Below the pieces are notes generated by a model. The model was not told the origin of the DNA, did no database searches, and worked only from the letters and a program-made list of their open reading frames with translations. Of a DNA stretch of 51,860 nucleotides, positions 8,123 through 15,978 are shown piece after piece (position 1 is the stretch's first letter; the number at the start of each line of letters is the position of its first letter). The stretch is from Streptomyces himastatinicus ATCC 53653. Lineage in GTDB: Bacteria; Actinomycetota; Actinomycetes; Streptomycetales; Streptomycetaceae. Where the stretch lies: assembly GCF_000158915.1 (NCBI RefSeq), contig NZ_GG657754.1:7744445-7796304 (forward strand), read 5' to 3'. The position numbers and the translations under genes were made by a program.

Positions 8123-9376
8123 ATGAACCACACACCTCGATCTCCTCGAACCCGGGCGGTGCTCTCCAGTGCCCTGCTGGTGGCGTCGCTGATAGCGGGT
8201 CTCAGCGGATGCGGGGGCCCCTCCTCGGACCCGCTGTCCGCCAAGCCGTACGACGCCGCCGACCAGATCTCCTTCAGCGGCGAGAGCGGCGCACACAACG
8301 CCGACCCGGACCGGCCGCTCCAAGTGACCGCAAAGGGCGACGACGGCCGGATCACGGACGTCACCGCCACCGACGCGGCGGGCAGGTACGTACGGGGCGA
8401 ACTGGCGCCGGACGGCAGCCGGTGGCGCTCCACCGTGCCGCTGGCGGCGGGCGCCCACTACACGCTGCGGGTGTCCACGGAGGACTCGGGCGGCGCGCCG
8501 GGCCGCCGCACGATCGACTTCACCACCAGCTCCAAGCGCAGGCTGCTGAAGGTCACCTTCGGCCCGAAGTCGGGCGAGTACGGGGTGGGCCAGCCGGTCA
8601 CCGCCAAGCTGAGCCGCCCGGTGAAGGACCCCTCGGCCCGGGCCGTGGTCGAGCGGGGCCTGAAGGTCGACTCACAGCCCGCGGTGGAGGGTGTCTGGCA
8701 CTGGGTGAACAGCAAGACGCTGCACTACCGCCCGGCCGAGTACTGGCCCGCGCACGCGACCGTCAAGGTCCGCTCCAACCTCAAGGGCATCAGGGTCGGC
8801 GGCGGGCTCTACGGCGGTGACGCCAAGCCGCTGCGGATCACCACCGGCGACCGGATCGAGGCCCTGACGGACTCCGGGACCCACCAGATGACGGTGCGGC
8901 GCAACGGGCAGGTGATCCGGACCATCCCGATCACGACCGGCATGCCCGGGTTCGACACCCGCAACGGCACCAAGGTGATCCTCGCCAAGGAGTCGGCGGT
9001 GCGGATGACGGGCGCCAGCATCGGCCTCGGCTCCGGTTCCTACGATCTGATGGTCTACTGGGCGGCCCGGGTCACCGAAAGCGGTGAATATGTCCACGCC
9101 GCGCCCTGGTCGACGGGCTCGCAGGGCTACGCCAACGTCAGCCACGGCTGCACCGGCATGTCCACCGCGAACGCCCAGTGGTTCTTCAACACCGTGCACC
9201 TCGGCGACCTCGTCAAGGTCGTCAACAGCAACGGGGACGACATGGCCACGTTCGGCAACGGCTACGGCGACTGGAACATGGCCTGGACCGACTGGCGTCA
9301 GGGCAGCGCCCTCGCCGCCGGCCAGCGGGACGGCAGCACCCCGGCCGACTCGGCCCGGCTCCGCCCCATGGCATGA
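8123..9376 (+). CDS. L,D-transpeptidase lipoprotein (YkuD domain)
   Basis: Likely forms 3-3 cross-links in peptidoglycan or attaches proteins to it on the outer face of the membrane. 417 residues. Signal peptide with lipobox LSGC (C30), two Ig-like domains at about 45-140 and 145-245 as in mycobacterial Ldts, then the YkuD domain. The catalytic motif lies near 325-345: HAAPWS, then SHGC at 340-343 with C343 as the nucleophile. It sits between the two halves of the respiratory cluster. M. tuberculosis has different genes there, so this is a lineage feature. Confidence 0.92.
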   Translation: MNHTPRSPRTRAVLSSALLVASLIAGLSGCGGPSSDPLSAKPYDAADQISFSGESGAHNADPDRPLQVTAKGDDGRITDVTATDAAGRYVRGELAPDGSRWRSTVPLAAGAHYTLRVSTEDSGGAPGRRTIDFTTSSKRRLLKVTFGPKSGEYGVGQPVTAKLSRPVKDPSARAVVERGLKVDSQPAVEGVWHWVNSKTLHYRPAEYWPAHATVKVRSNLKGIRVGGGLYGGDAKPLRITTGDRIEALTDSGTHQMTVRRNGQVIRTIPITTGMPGFDTRNGTKVILAKESAVRMTGASIGLGSGSYDLMVYWAARVTESGEYVHAAPWSTGSQGYANVSHGCTGMSTANAQWFFNTVHLGDLVKVVNSNGDDMATFGNGYGDWNMAWTDWRQGSALAAGQRDGSTPADSARLRPMA

Positions 9377-9385
9377 CCGCGTGAC

Positions 9386-9402
9386 ACCGCACCCAGTGCG
9401 GT
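9386..9402. terminator. Small hairpin between convergent genes
   Basis: ACCGCAC and GTGCGGT form a perfect 7-bp stem with a CCA loop between the L,D-transpeptidase stop and the stop of the convergent receiver-like gene. Weak but well placed. Confidence 0.5.
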
Positions 9403-9803
9403 CAGGCGCCCACCGCGAGCCGCTTGCGGAGCAGCCCGGCCAGCGCGTCCGTCAGGGCCACCGGGTCCACCGGATGCGTCACCGCGGCCTCCGCGCGGCT
9501 CCAGGTGGCCAGCCAGGCGTCCTGCGGGCGGCCGATGAGCAGCACCACCGGCGGGCACTGGAAGATCTCGTCCTTGATCTGCCGGCAGACGCCCATCCCG
9601 CCCGCGGGGGCCGTCTCCCCGTCCAGGACGCAGACGTCGATCCCGCCGTCCTCCAGCGCCTCCAGGACGGCCGGGAGCGTCGCGCACTCCACGAACTCCA
9701 CCGGAGGCAGATCGGCGGCGGGTCGGCGACCGGTCGCGAGCCGCACCTGTTCGCGGGTGTTCGCGTCGTCGCTGTAGACCAGCACCGTGGCGGTCGGCCG
9801 CAT
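9402..9803 (-). CDS. Atypical receiver-domain (response-regulator-like) protein
   Basis: A stand-alone 133-residue CheY-like fold. The acidic pair is at 11-13 (YSDD) and the candidate phospho-acceptor is D61 (VCVLDGE). However, the usual Ser/Thr at the end of strand 4 is replaced (LLIGRP), and the invariant Lys at strand 5 is replaced (VTHPVDP, no Lys). Phosphorylation-driven switching is therefore doubtful, and this may be a pseudo-receiver. No output domain and no kinase gene nearby. ATG start with GGAGG and good spacing. Divergent from ctaE, which hints at a link with the respiratory genes. That link is only positional. Confidence 0.75.
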   Translation of the reverse strand: MRPTATVLVYSDDANTREQVRLATGRRPAADLPPVEFVECATLPAVLEALEDGGIDVCVLDGETAPAGGMGVCRQIKDEIFQCPPVVLLIGRPQDAWLATWSRAEAAVTHPVDPVALTDALAGLLRKRLAVGA

Positions 9804-9987
9804 CGTTTCCTCCGCATCAGCCAAGGGGACTACCGGGCTCCTGCGGCGGATGTTACTCCCGTACAGCCTTCCGGAGGAGGGGGCGAACCGATCTCTCCCT
9901 CCTTCGAGGGATCGCCCGGAACAGCGGCGACGAGCAGCATCGATGCCCTTGACGCCGCCCTGGACACTCCGAACGGCACCCCCGGGA

Positions 9988-10023
9988 GTGAGGGCCGGAT
10001 AAGCGACCGACATAATGTCGGTC
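9988..10023 (+). promoter_or_regulatory. Candidate ctaE promoter
   Basis: GTGAGG at 9988-9993 and CATAAT at 10011-10016 are separated by 17 bp. The -10 box overlaps the annotated ATG of ctaE and lies seven bases before an in-frame GTG at 10024, so transcription could begin at that GTG. Confidence 0.5.
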
Positions 10024-10635
10024 GTGGCGACAGCAACGACAGTAGAAACCGGGCACGCGCACCCGTCGGTCAACCGGCCGAACCTCACCAGCGTCGGAAC
10101 CATCATCTGGCTGAGTTCCGAGCTGATGTTCTTCGCGGCCCTCTTCGCGATGTACTTCACCCTGCGATCGGTGACCGGAGCCGAGCACTGGAAGGAAATG
10201 GCGTCCTCGCTGAACTTCCCGTTCTCGGCGACGAACACCACGATCCTCGTGCTCTCCTCCCTCACCTGCCAGCTCGGTGTCTTCGCCGCCGAGCGTGGCG
10301 ACGTGAGGAAGCTGCGCTCCTGGTTCGTGATCACCTTCATCATGGGCGCGATCTTCATCGGCGGTCAGATCTTCGAGTACACCGAGCTGGTCAAGAAGGA
10401 CGGGCTTTCGCTCTCCTCCGACCCGTACGGCTCGGTGTTCTACCTGACCACCGGTTTCCACGGACTGCATGTGACGGGCGGACTCATCGCCTTCCTGCTG
10501 GTCCTGGGGAGGACGTACGCGGCCAAGAGGTTCACCCACCAGCAGGCGACGGCGGCCATCGTCGTGTCCTATTACTGGCACTTCGTCGATGTCGTCTGGA
10601 TCGGCCTCTTCGCCACGATCTACATGATCAAGTAA
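10015..10635 (+). CDS. ctaE: Cytochrome c oxidase subunit III
   Basis: Structural subunit of the aa3 oxidase that stabilises subunit I and proton entry. 206 residues with five membrane helices, including WLSSELMFFAALFAMYF near residue 30 and the C-terminal YWHFVDVVWIGLF signature of the family. The ATG at 10015 has no ribosome binding site and overlaps a CATAAT -10 box. The GTG at 10024 is seven bases after that box and may be the real start on a leaderless mRNA (203 residues). It is the first gene of ctaE-qcrCAB. Confidence 0.93.
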   Translation: MSVVATATTVETGHAHPSVNRPNLTSVGTIIWLSSELMFFAALFAMYFTLRSVTGAEHWKEMASSLNFPFSATNTTILVLSSLTCQLGVFAAERGDVRKLRSWFVITFIMGAIFIGGQIFEYTELVKKDGLSLSSDPYGSVFYLTTGFHGLHVTGGLIAFLLVLGRTYAAKRFTHQQATAAIVVSYYWHFVDVVWIGLFATIYMIK

Positions 10636-10704
10636 GCCGGTCACCGCGACCGGAAGCACGTCCTTAAAGCATCGACGCAGAAGATCCTGACACCGGGGTA
10701 ATCC

Positions 10705-11514
10705 GTGAAAAAGCTCTCCGCACGACGGCGCCATCCGCTGGCTGCGCTCGTCGTCCTACTCTTCGCGCTGGCGGTCACTGGGGGGCTGTACGCCGCGTTC
10801 TCGCCGAGCGAGGCGAAGGCCGATGACAGCTCCGCCCAGTCCCTCGCCATCGAGGAGGGCAAGAAGCTCTATTCCGTCGGCTGCGCCAGCTGCCACGGTA
10901 CGGGCGGTCAGGGGACCTCCGACGGCCCGAGTCTGGTGGGCGTCGGCTCGGCCGCCGTCGACTTCCAGGTCGGTACCGGCCGGATGCCCGCCCAGCAGCC
11001 GGGCGCCCAGGTGCCGAAGAAGAAGAAGATCTACTCGGACGCCGAGACCGAGCAGCTGGCCGCGTACATCTCCTCGCTCGGCGCCGGGCCGGTGACGCCC
11101 TCCAAGGGCCAGTACAGCACCGATGGCGCGGATGTCGCGAAGGGCGGGGAGCTCTTCCGTACGAACTGCGCGCAGTGCCACAACTTCGCCGGCAAGGGCG
11201 GTGCCCTCACCAACGGCAAGTACGCGCCGTCCCTCGAGGGCGTGAGCAAGAAGCATCTGTACGAGGCCATGCAGACCGGCCCGCAGAACATGCCCTCCTT
11301 CCCCGACACCACGATGCCGGAGAAGAACAAGCAGGACATCATCGCGTACCTCGACACGGTCAACAGCGACAAGTCCAAGACCCCCGGTGGCCTTGAGCTC
11401 GGCGGGCTCGGCCCGGTCAGTGAGGGCCTCTTCGCCTGGGTCTTCGGCATGGGCGCGCTGATCGTCCTCACCATCTGGGTCGCCGCCCGGACCGCAAAGG
11501 CCAAGAAGTCATGA
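10705..11514 (+). CDS. qcrC: Diheme cytochrome c subunit of cytochrome bc1
   Basis: Passes electrons from the Rieske protein directly to CuA of CtaC, replacing soluble cytochrome c in Actinobacteria. 269 residues with an N-terminal signal/anchor at about 11-31. The two heme c sites are CASCH (60-64) and CAQCH (155-159), each followed by a Met-containing segment. A C-terminal membrane helix lies at about 237-260. GTG start, with only a weak GGGG upstream. The stop overlaps the qcrA ATG (ATGA). Confidence 0.96.
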   Translation: MKKLSARRRHPLAALVVLLFALAVTGGLYAAFSPSEAKADDSSAQSLAIEEGKKLYSVGCASCHGTGGQGTSDGPSLVGVGSAAVDFQVGTGRMPAQQPGAQVPKKKKIYSDAETEQLAAYISSLGAGPVTPSKGQYSTDGADVAKGGELFRTNCAQCHNFAGKGGALTNGKYAPSLEGVSKKHLYEAMQTGPQNMPSFPDTTMPEKNKQDIIAYLDTVNSDKSKTPGGLELGGLGPVSEGLFAWVFGMGALIVLTIWVAARTAKAKKS

Positions 11515-12566
11515 GTAGCCACGAGATTTCACAAGCAGAAGAGAAGCTGCCCGAGGAGCGGGCGGAGGGCGGCGCGACGGTCGTCGCGGAAGACCCGTTC
11601 GCCGACCCGGGGCTGCCCCCGCACGAGCACCGTCAGCAGGACATCGACGAGCGGGCCGCCCAGCGGTCCGAGCGCACCGTCGCCCTGCTCTTCACGGTCT
11701 CGATGCTGGCGACGGTCGCGTTCATCGCCTCCTTCGTGACGCTGCCGGTCGACAAGTACATCTACGTCTTCCCGATCGGCCACATCAGCGCGCTGAACTT
11801 CGCGCTGGGCGTCACCCTCGGCATCGCGCTGTTCGCCATCGGCGCCGGTGCGGTCCACTGGGCCCGCACCCTGATGTCCGACGTGGAGATCGCCGACGAG
11901 CGCCACCCCATCGAGGCCGACCCCGAGGTCAAGGCCAAGGTCCTCGACGACTTCCGGGCGGGCGCCAAGGAGTCCGGCTTCGGCCGCCGCAAGCTCGCCC
12001 GCAACACCCTCTTCGGCGCGCTCGCCCTGGTGCCGCTCTCCGGCGTCGTGCTGCTGCGCGACCTCGGCCCGCTGCCCGGCACCAAGCTCCGGCACACCAG
12101 CTGGGGCAAGGGCAAGCGGCTCATGAACTACAACACCATGCAGCCGCTGCGGCCCGAGGACATCTCCGTGGGCTCCCTCACCTTCGCCATGCCCGAGGGC
12201 ATGACCGAGGAGGACCACGACTTCCAGACCGAGATCGCCAAGGCCGCCCTGATGCTGGTCCGGCTCCAGCCGGAGAACATCAAGGACAAGCGCGAGCTGG
12301 ACTGGTCGCACGAGGGCATCGTCGCCTTCTCGAAGATCTGCACCCACGTCGGCTGCCCGATCAACCTGTACGAGCAGCAGACCCACCACGTCCTGTGCCC
12401 CTGCCACCAGTCGACGTTCGACCTCTCCGACGGTGGCCGAGTGATCTTCGGTCCGGCCGGTCACGCACTGCCCCAGCTGCGGATCAGGGCCAATGACCAG
12501 GGGTACCTCGAAGCCATGGGCGACTTCTCGGAGCCCGTCGGTCCTGCTTACTGGGAGCGCGGATGA
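11511..12566 (+). CDS. qcrA: Rieske iron-sulfur subunit of cytochrome bc1
   Basis: Oxidises menaquinol at the Qo site and passes one electron to QcrC. 351 residues: charged N-terminus, three membrane helices (about 58-80, 93-120 and 165-182, typical of the long actinobacterial form) and a C-terminal Rieske domain. Cluster ligands are C277/H279 (CTHVGC) and C296/H299 (CPCH). The disulfide pair is C282/C298. Coupled by four-base ATGA overlaps to qcrC before it and qcrB after it. Confidence 0.96.
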   Translation: MSSHEISQAEEKLPEERAEGGATVVAEDPFADPGLPPHEHRQQDIDERAAQRSERTVALLFTVSMLATVAFIASFVTLPVDKYIYVFPIGHISALNFALGVTLGIALFAIGAGAVHWARTLMSDVEIADERHPIEADPEVKAKVLDDFRAGAKESGFGRRKLARNTLFGALALVPLSGVVLLRDLGPLPGTKLRHTSWGKGKRLMNYNTMQPLRPEDISVGSLTFAMPEGMTEEDHDFQTEIAKAALMLVRLQPENIKDKRELDWSHEGIVAFSKICTHVGCPINLYEQQTHHVLCPCHQSTFDLSDGGRVIFGPAGHALPQLRIRANDQGYLEAMGDFSEPVGPAYWERG

Positions 12567-14200
12567 GTACTGCAACAGACACGGGCACGCCGCGGCGCGG
12601 CAAAGCGCCCGCGGGCGAGCGCGTCGCCGACTGGGCCGACGGCCGGCTGGGCATCTACAGCCTGGCCCGGGCCAACATGCGCAAGATCTTCCCGGACCAC
12701 TGGTCCTTCATGCTGGGCGAGGTCGCGCTCTACAGCTTCATCATCATCATCCTCACGGGTGTGTACCTGACGCTGTTCTTCCACCCCAGCATGGAAGAGG
12801 TCGTGTACCACGGCCCGTACGTCCCGATGCAGGGCGTCCGGATGTCCGAGGCGTTCGCCTCGACGCTCGACATCAGCTTCGAGGTGCGCGGCGGTCTGCT
12901 GATCCGGCAGATCCACCACTGGGCCGCGCTGGTCTTCCTCTGCGCGATGTTCGTGCACATGATGCGCGTCTTCTTCACCGGCGCGTTCCGCAAGCCGCGT
13001 GAGATCAACTGGCTGTTCGGCTTCCTGCTGTTCTTCCTCGGCATGCTGACCGGCTTCACCGGCTACTCGCTCCCCGACGACCTGCTCTCCGGCACCGGTC
13101 TGCGGTTCATCGAGGGCGTGTTCCTGTCGATCCCGGTCGTCGGCACCTACATCTCGATGTTCGTGTTCGGCGGCGAGTTCCCGGGCATGGACCTCATCCC
13201 GAGGCTCTACCCGGTCCACGTCCTGCTGCTGCCGGGCATCATGCTCGGCCTGCTGGTGGCGCACCTGATCCTGGTCTTCTACCACAAGCACACGCAGTAC
13301 CCCGGGGCCGGAAAGACCAACAAGAACGTCGTCGGCATGCCCCTGCTGCCGGTCTACATGGCCAAGGCGGGCGGCTTCTTCTTCCTGGTCTTCGGCGTCA
13401 TCGCGGTCATCTCCGCTATCGCCACGATCAACCCGATCTGGACCATCGGCCCCTACCGGCCCGACCAGGTCTCCACCGGCGCCCAGCCCGACTGGTACAT
13501 GGGCTTCGCCGAGGGTCTGGTCCGTGTCATGCCGGGCTGGGAGATCACCGCGTGGGGTCACACGCTCGTCCTGGGCGTGTTCATCCCGATCGTGCTCTTC
13601 CCGCTGGTCCTCTTCGCGATCGGCTTCTACCCCTTCATCGAGGGCTGGATCACCGGCGACAAGCGCGAGCACCACATCCTGGACCGCCCGCGCAACGCCC
13701 CGACCCGTACGGCCTTCGGTGTCGCTTGGCTGACCGCGTACTTCGTGATGCTGATCGGTGGCGGGAACGACCTGTGGGCCACCCACTTCCAGCTGTCGAT
13801 CAACTCGATCACCTGGTTCGTGCGGATCGGCTTCTTCGCCGGCCCGGTCCTCGCGTTCATCGCCACCAAGCGGATCTGCCTCGGCCTCCAGCGCCGCGAC
13901 AAGGAGAAGGTGCTGCACGGTCGCGAGACCGGCATCATCAAGCGCCTGCCGCACGGTGAGTTCATCGAGGTGCACGAGCCGCTCACGCAGGAGCAGATGC
14001 ACGTGCTCACCCAGCACGAGCAGCCGAAGGCGTACGAGATCGGCCCCGAGGTCGACGAGAACGGCGTCCGCCGCAAGGTCAAGGGGTCGCAGAAGCTGCG
14101 GGCCAGGCTGTCCAAGTCGTACTACGGCAAGGACGCCTTCATCCCGAAGCCGACCTCCGAGGAGTACAAGGAGATCACCAGCGGCCACGGCCACCACTGA
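12563..14200 (+). CDS. qcrB: Cytochrome b subunit of cytochrome bc1
   Basis: Quinol-oxidising membrane subunit with two b hemes. 545 residues. Likely heme ligands are H118/H132 and H219/H234, with the Qo motif PDWY at 309-312 (the actinobacterial variant of PEWY). After the last helix there is a cytoplasmic tail of over 100 residues ending in a His-rich GHGHH, a known actinobacterial extension. This subunit is the target of QcrB inhibitors in mycobacteria. Last gene of ctaE-qcrCAB, followed by a very strong terminator. Confidence 0.96.
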   Translation: MSTATDTGTPRRGKAPAGERVADWADGRLGIYSLARANMRKIFPDHWSFMLGEVALYSFIIIILTGVYLTLFFHPSMEEVVYHGPYVPMQGVRMSEAFASTLDISFEVRGGLLIRQIHHWAALVFLCAMFVHMMRVFFTGAFRKPREINWLFGFLLFFLGMLTGFTGYSLPDDLLSGTGLRFIEGVFLSIPVVGTYISMFVFGGEFPGMDLIPRLYPVHVLLLPGIMLGLLVAHLILVFYHKHTQYPGAGKTNKNVVGMPLLPVYMAKAGGFFFLVFGVIAVISAIATINPIWTIGPYRPDQVSTGAQPDWYMGFAEGLVRVMPGWEITAWGHTLVLGVFIPIVLFPLVLFAIGFYPFIEGWITGDKREHHILDRPRNAPTRTAFGVAWLTAYFVMLIGGGNDLWATHFQLSINSITWFVRIGFFAGPVLAFIATKRICLGLQRRDKEKVLHGRETGIIKRLPHGEFIEVHEPLTQEQMHVLTQHEQPKAYEIGPEVDENGVRRKVKGSQKLRARLSKSYYGKDAFIPKPTSEEYKEITSGHGHH

Positions 14201-14232
14201 TCTCTTCCGTCTTCTGACGTCTGTACGCCACA

Positions 14233-14280
14233 GACCAGGGCCCCGGCCCGGACCTCACCGTCCGGGCCGGGGCCCTGGTC
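14233..14280 (+). terminator. Terminator of ctaE-qcrCAB
   Basis: Perfect 21-bp stem (14233-14253 with 14260-14280) and a six-base CTCACC loop, 32 bases after the qcrB stop. One of the two longest perfect hairpins in the window. Confidence 0.93.
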
Positions 14281-14360
14281 GTGGTTATGAACGCCGTACG
14301 CGCCGATAGGCTTGGCCTGATCGAGCGCGGATCGAGCCATCAGCCACTCAGGAGCGGACC

Positions 14361-15440
14361 ATGGACGTTGTGACCCCAGCCGGAGGCGACAGCACCGCGA
14401 CGGCCCGCACCTGGCCGGACGTGCTCAGCTCCCTCCTCGACGGCCAGGACCTCAGCGCCGACGACACCGCCTGGGCCATGGACCGCATCATGCGCGGCGA
14501 GGCCACCGACGCCCAGATCGCCGGGTTCGCGGTCGCGCTGCGGGCCAAGGGCGAGACCGTCGCCGAGCTGTCCGGCCTCGTCCGCGCCATGTACGGGCAC
14601 GCCAAGACGATCGAGGTGCCCGGGCCGACCGTCGACATCGTCGGCACGGGCGGCGACCGCGCCAAGACCGTCAACATCTCGACCATGTCCGCCCTCGTGG
14701 CGGCCGGGGCGGGCGCGCGCGTGGTCAAGCACGGCAACCGCGCCTCGTCCTCCGCGAGTGGCGCCTCCGACGTTCTGGAGAAGCTCGGCGTCAACCTGGA
14801 TCTCAGCCCGGCGCGGGTTGCCGAGATCGCCGAGGAAGCGGGCATCACCATGTGCTTCGCGGTCAAGTTCCACCCGTCGCTGCGGCACGTCGCGGCGGCC
14901 CGCCGCGAGCTGGGCATCGCCACCCCGTTCAACTTCCTCGGCCCCCTCACCAACCCGGCCCGGGTCCGCTGCCAGGTCACGGGCGTCGCCGACGCCCGGA
15001 TGGCGCCGATCATGGCCGGGGTGCTGGCCGAACGCGGCTCCTCGGCGCTGGTCTTCCGGGGCGACGACGGTCTGGACGAGCTGACCGTCACCGCGACCTC
15101 CCAGGTGTGGGTGGTGCGGGACGGCGCGGTCCGCCGGGAGACCTTCGACCCGCGCGACATCGGCTTCGACCTGGCCCCGGTGGAGGCGCTGCGCGGCGCC
15201 GACGCCTCGCACAACGCGGATGTGGCCCGCCGCGTGCTGGCGGGCGAGACGGGCCCCGTCCGGGACGCGGTCCTCCTCAACTCGGCCGCCGCGCTGGCGA
15301 CCCTGGACTGGGACGCCGAGCCGGTGGGCACCCCCCTCCCGGCCCGCATCGCGGCGGGCGTCACCCGAGCCGCCGCCTCGATCGACTCGGGCGCCGCGAG
15401 GGAATCCCTGGAACGCTGGGTGCGGGCCAGCAACGCGTAA
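14361..15440 (+). CDS. trpD: Anthranilate phosphoribosyltransferase
   Basis: Second step of tryptophan synthesis: anthranilate plus PRPP gives phosphoribosyl-anthranilate. 359 residues. The N-terminal helical domain contains GEATDAQIAGFAVALR. The PRPP loop is GTGGD at 95-99, followed by NISTMSALVAAGAGA and KHGNR at 123-127, then a second PRPP/Mg region with RGDDGLDELT. ATG start with CAGGAG five bases upstream. It is apart from other trp genes, and a location beside the qcr genes is also seen in Mycobacterium. Confidence 0.95.
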   Translation: MDVVTPAGGDSTATARTWPDVLSSLLDGQDLSADDTAWAMDRIMRGEATDAQIAGFAVALRAKGETVAELSGLVRAMYGHAKTIEVPGPTVDIVGTGGDRAKTVNISTMSALVAAGAGARVVKHGNRASSSASGASDVLEKLGVNLDLSPARVAEIAEEAGITMCFAVKFHPSLRHVAAARRELGIATPFNFLGPLTNPARVRCQVTGVADARMAPIMAGVLAERGSSALVFRGDDGLDELTVTATSQVWVVRDGAVRRETFDPRDIGFDLAPVEALRGADASHNADVARRVLAGETGPVRDAVLLNSAAALATLDWDAEPVGTPLPARIAAGVTRAAASIDSGAARESLERWVRASNA

Positions 15441-15640
15441 CCCTGGGTTTCGTTGCCGGGTGCGGCCCGGTGGCCGGGTTGTGCCCACCCGTCCCGCCCC
15501 GCGGGACGATTGCCCACAACGGGTCCAATATCCAGCCCCTCCGGCGTTTGAGGAGCGGGGGTGCAGGGGCGGAGCCCCCGCGGCGGGGGCCGGGGGCTTG
15601 CCCCCGGTTTCGGGAAGGGGCGGGTAGGGGACAGTCCAGC
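15441..15640. repeat. Composite intergenic repeat, copy 1
   Basis: Starts at the trpD stop. Module A (about 15448-15520) ends in a hairpin: GTTGTG at 15478-15483 pairs with CACAAC at 15515-15520, and the inner stem CGTCCCGC (15490-15497) pairs with GCGGGACG (15501-15508). Module B at 15533-15560 is CAGCCCCTCCGGCGTTTGAG followed by GAGCGGGG. Module C (about 15566-15631) has GGGGCGGAGCCCC-type and CCGGGGGCTTGCCCCCGG-type palindromes. The same modules recur at 24.0, 38.3 and 51.2 kb. It may double as the trpD terminator. Confidence 0.85.
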
Positions 15641-15676
15641 ATGCGGACGCGCCGTGGTCACCGCGGAGCGGCGTGG

Positions 15677-15682
15677 CATAAT
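15677..15682 (+). promoter_or_regulatory. -10 box for the SAM riboswitch transcript
   Basis: CATAAT lies seven to eight bases before the 5' end of the riboswitch (GGTCACGAG at 15690). The -35 region is poor (GTGGTC near 15654). Confidence 0.5.
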
Positions 15683-15688
15683 CCCCCC

Positions 15689-15800
15689 AGGTCACGAGCG
15701 ACAGCGACTTCGGCCCCGGCCCGCTGTCCGGCAACCCTCCGTCCGTGGCGGGGTGCCCCGGGTGATGACCAGGCCGCACGCAGCGAGGCGTGCGGCAAGC
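15689..15800 (+). promoter_or_regulatory. SAM-binding riboswitch, SAM-IV type
   Basis: Senses S-adenosylmethionine in the leader of the downstream aminotransferase gene. The SAM-I/IV core is visible: closing stem GGTCA (15690-15694) with TGACC (15766-15770), the strings CACGAGCGACAGCG and CTGTCCGGCAACCC, and GGGTGCCCCGGGTGATGACC. A downstream stem GCCGCACG/CGTGCGGC (15773-15780 with 15789-15796) fits the extra SAM-IV helix. Identified by eye from the recalled consensus, so SAM-I versus SAM-IV is less certain than SAM binding. Confidence 0.78.
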
Positions 15801-15802
15801 GC

Positions 15803-15824
15803 GGACCCCTCGCACTAGGGGTCC
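15803..15824 (+). promoter_or_regulatory. Hairpin after the SAM riboswitch (expression platform candidate)
   Basis: GGACCCCT and AGGGGTCC form a perfect 8-bp stem with loop CGCACT, right after the aptamer. There is no T run, so it may act as a weak terminator or as a fold competing with the aptamer. Confidence 0.5.
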
Positions 15825-15847
15825 TGGTGGTCGAGGGAGTTCTTCCG

Positions 15848-15868
15848 TGACGCAGCGAATGCGCTAGG
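15848..15868 (+). CDS. Six-codon upstream ORF in the riboswitch leader
   Basis: GTG ACG CAG CGA ATG CGC TAG, encoding MTQRMR, is preceded by GAGGGAG at 15833-15839 with eight bases of spacing. This is a better ribosome binding site than that of the main gene 110 bases downstream. It lies between the riboswitch hairpin and the aminotransferase start and could be a leader peptide. Expression is inferred only from the site. Confidence 0.45.
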
Positions 15869-15978
15869 GCCGCAGCGCCCCGTTTTCCCCCCAGCTCCGC
15901 GCGGAGCCACCGTGCACCACACCCGCCCGCGCGTTGAGCGAGTTCCGCATGCTCGCAAACCCATCGGGAGAATCCGCC

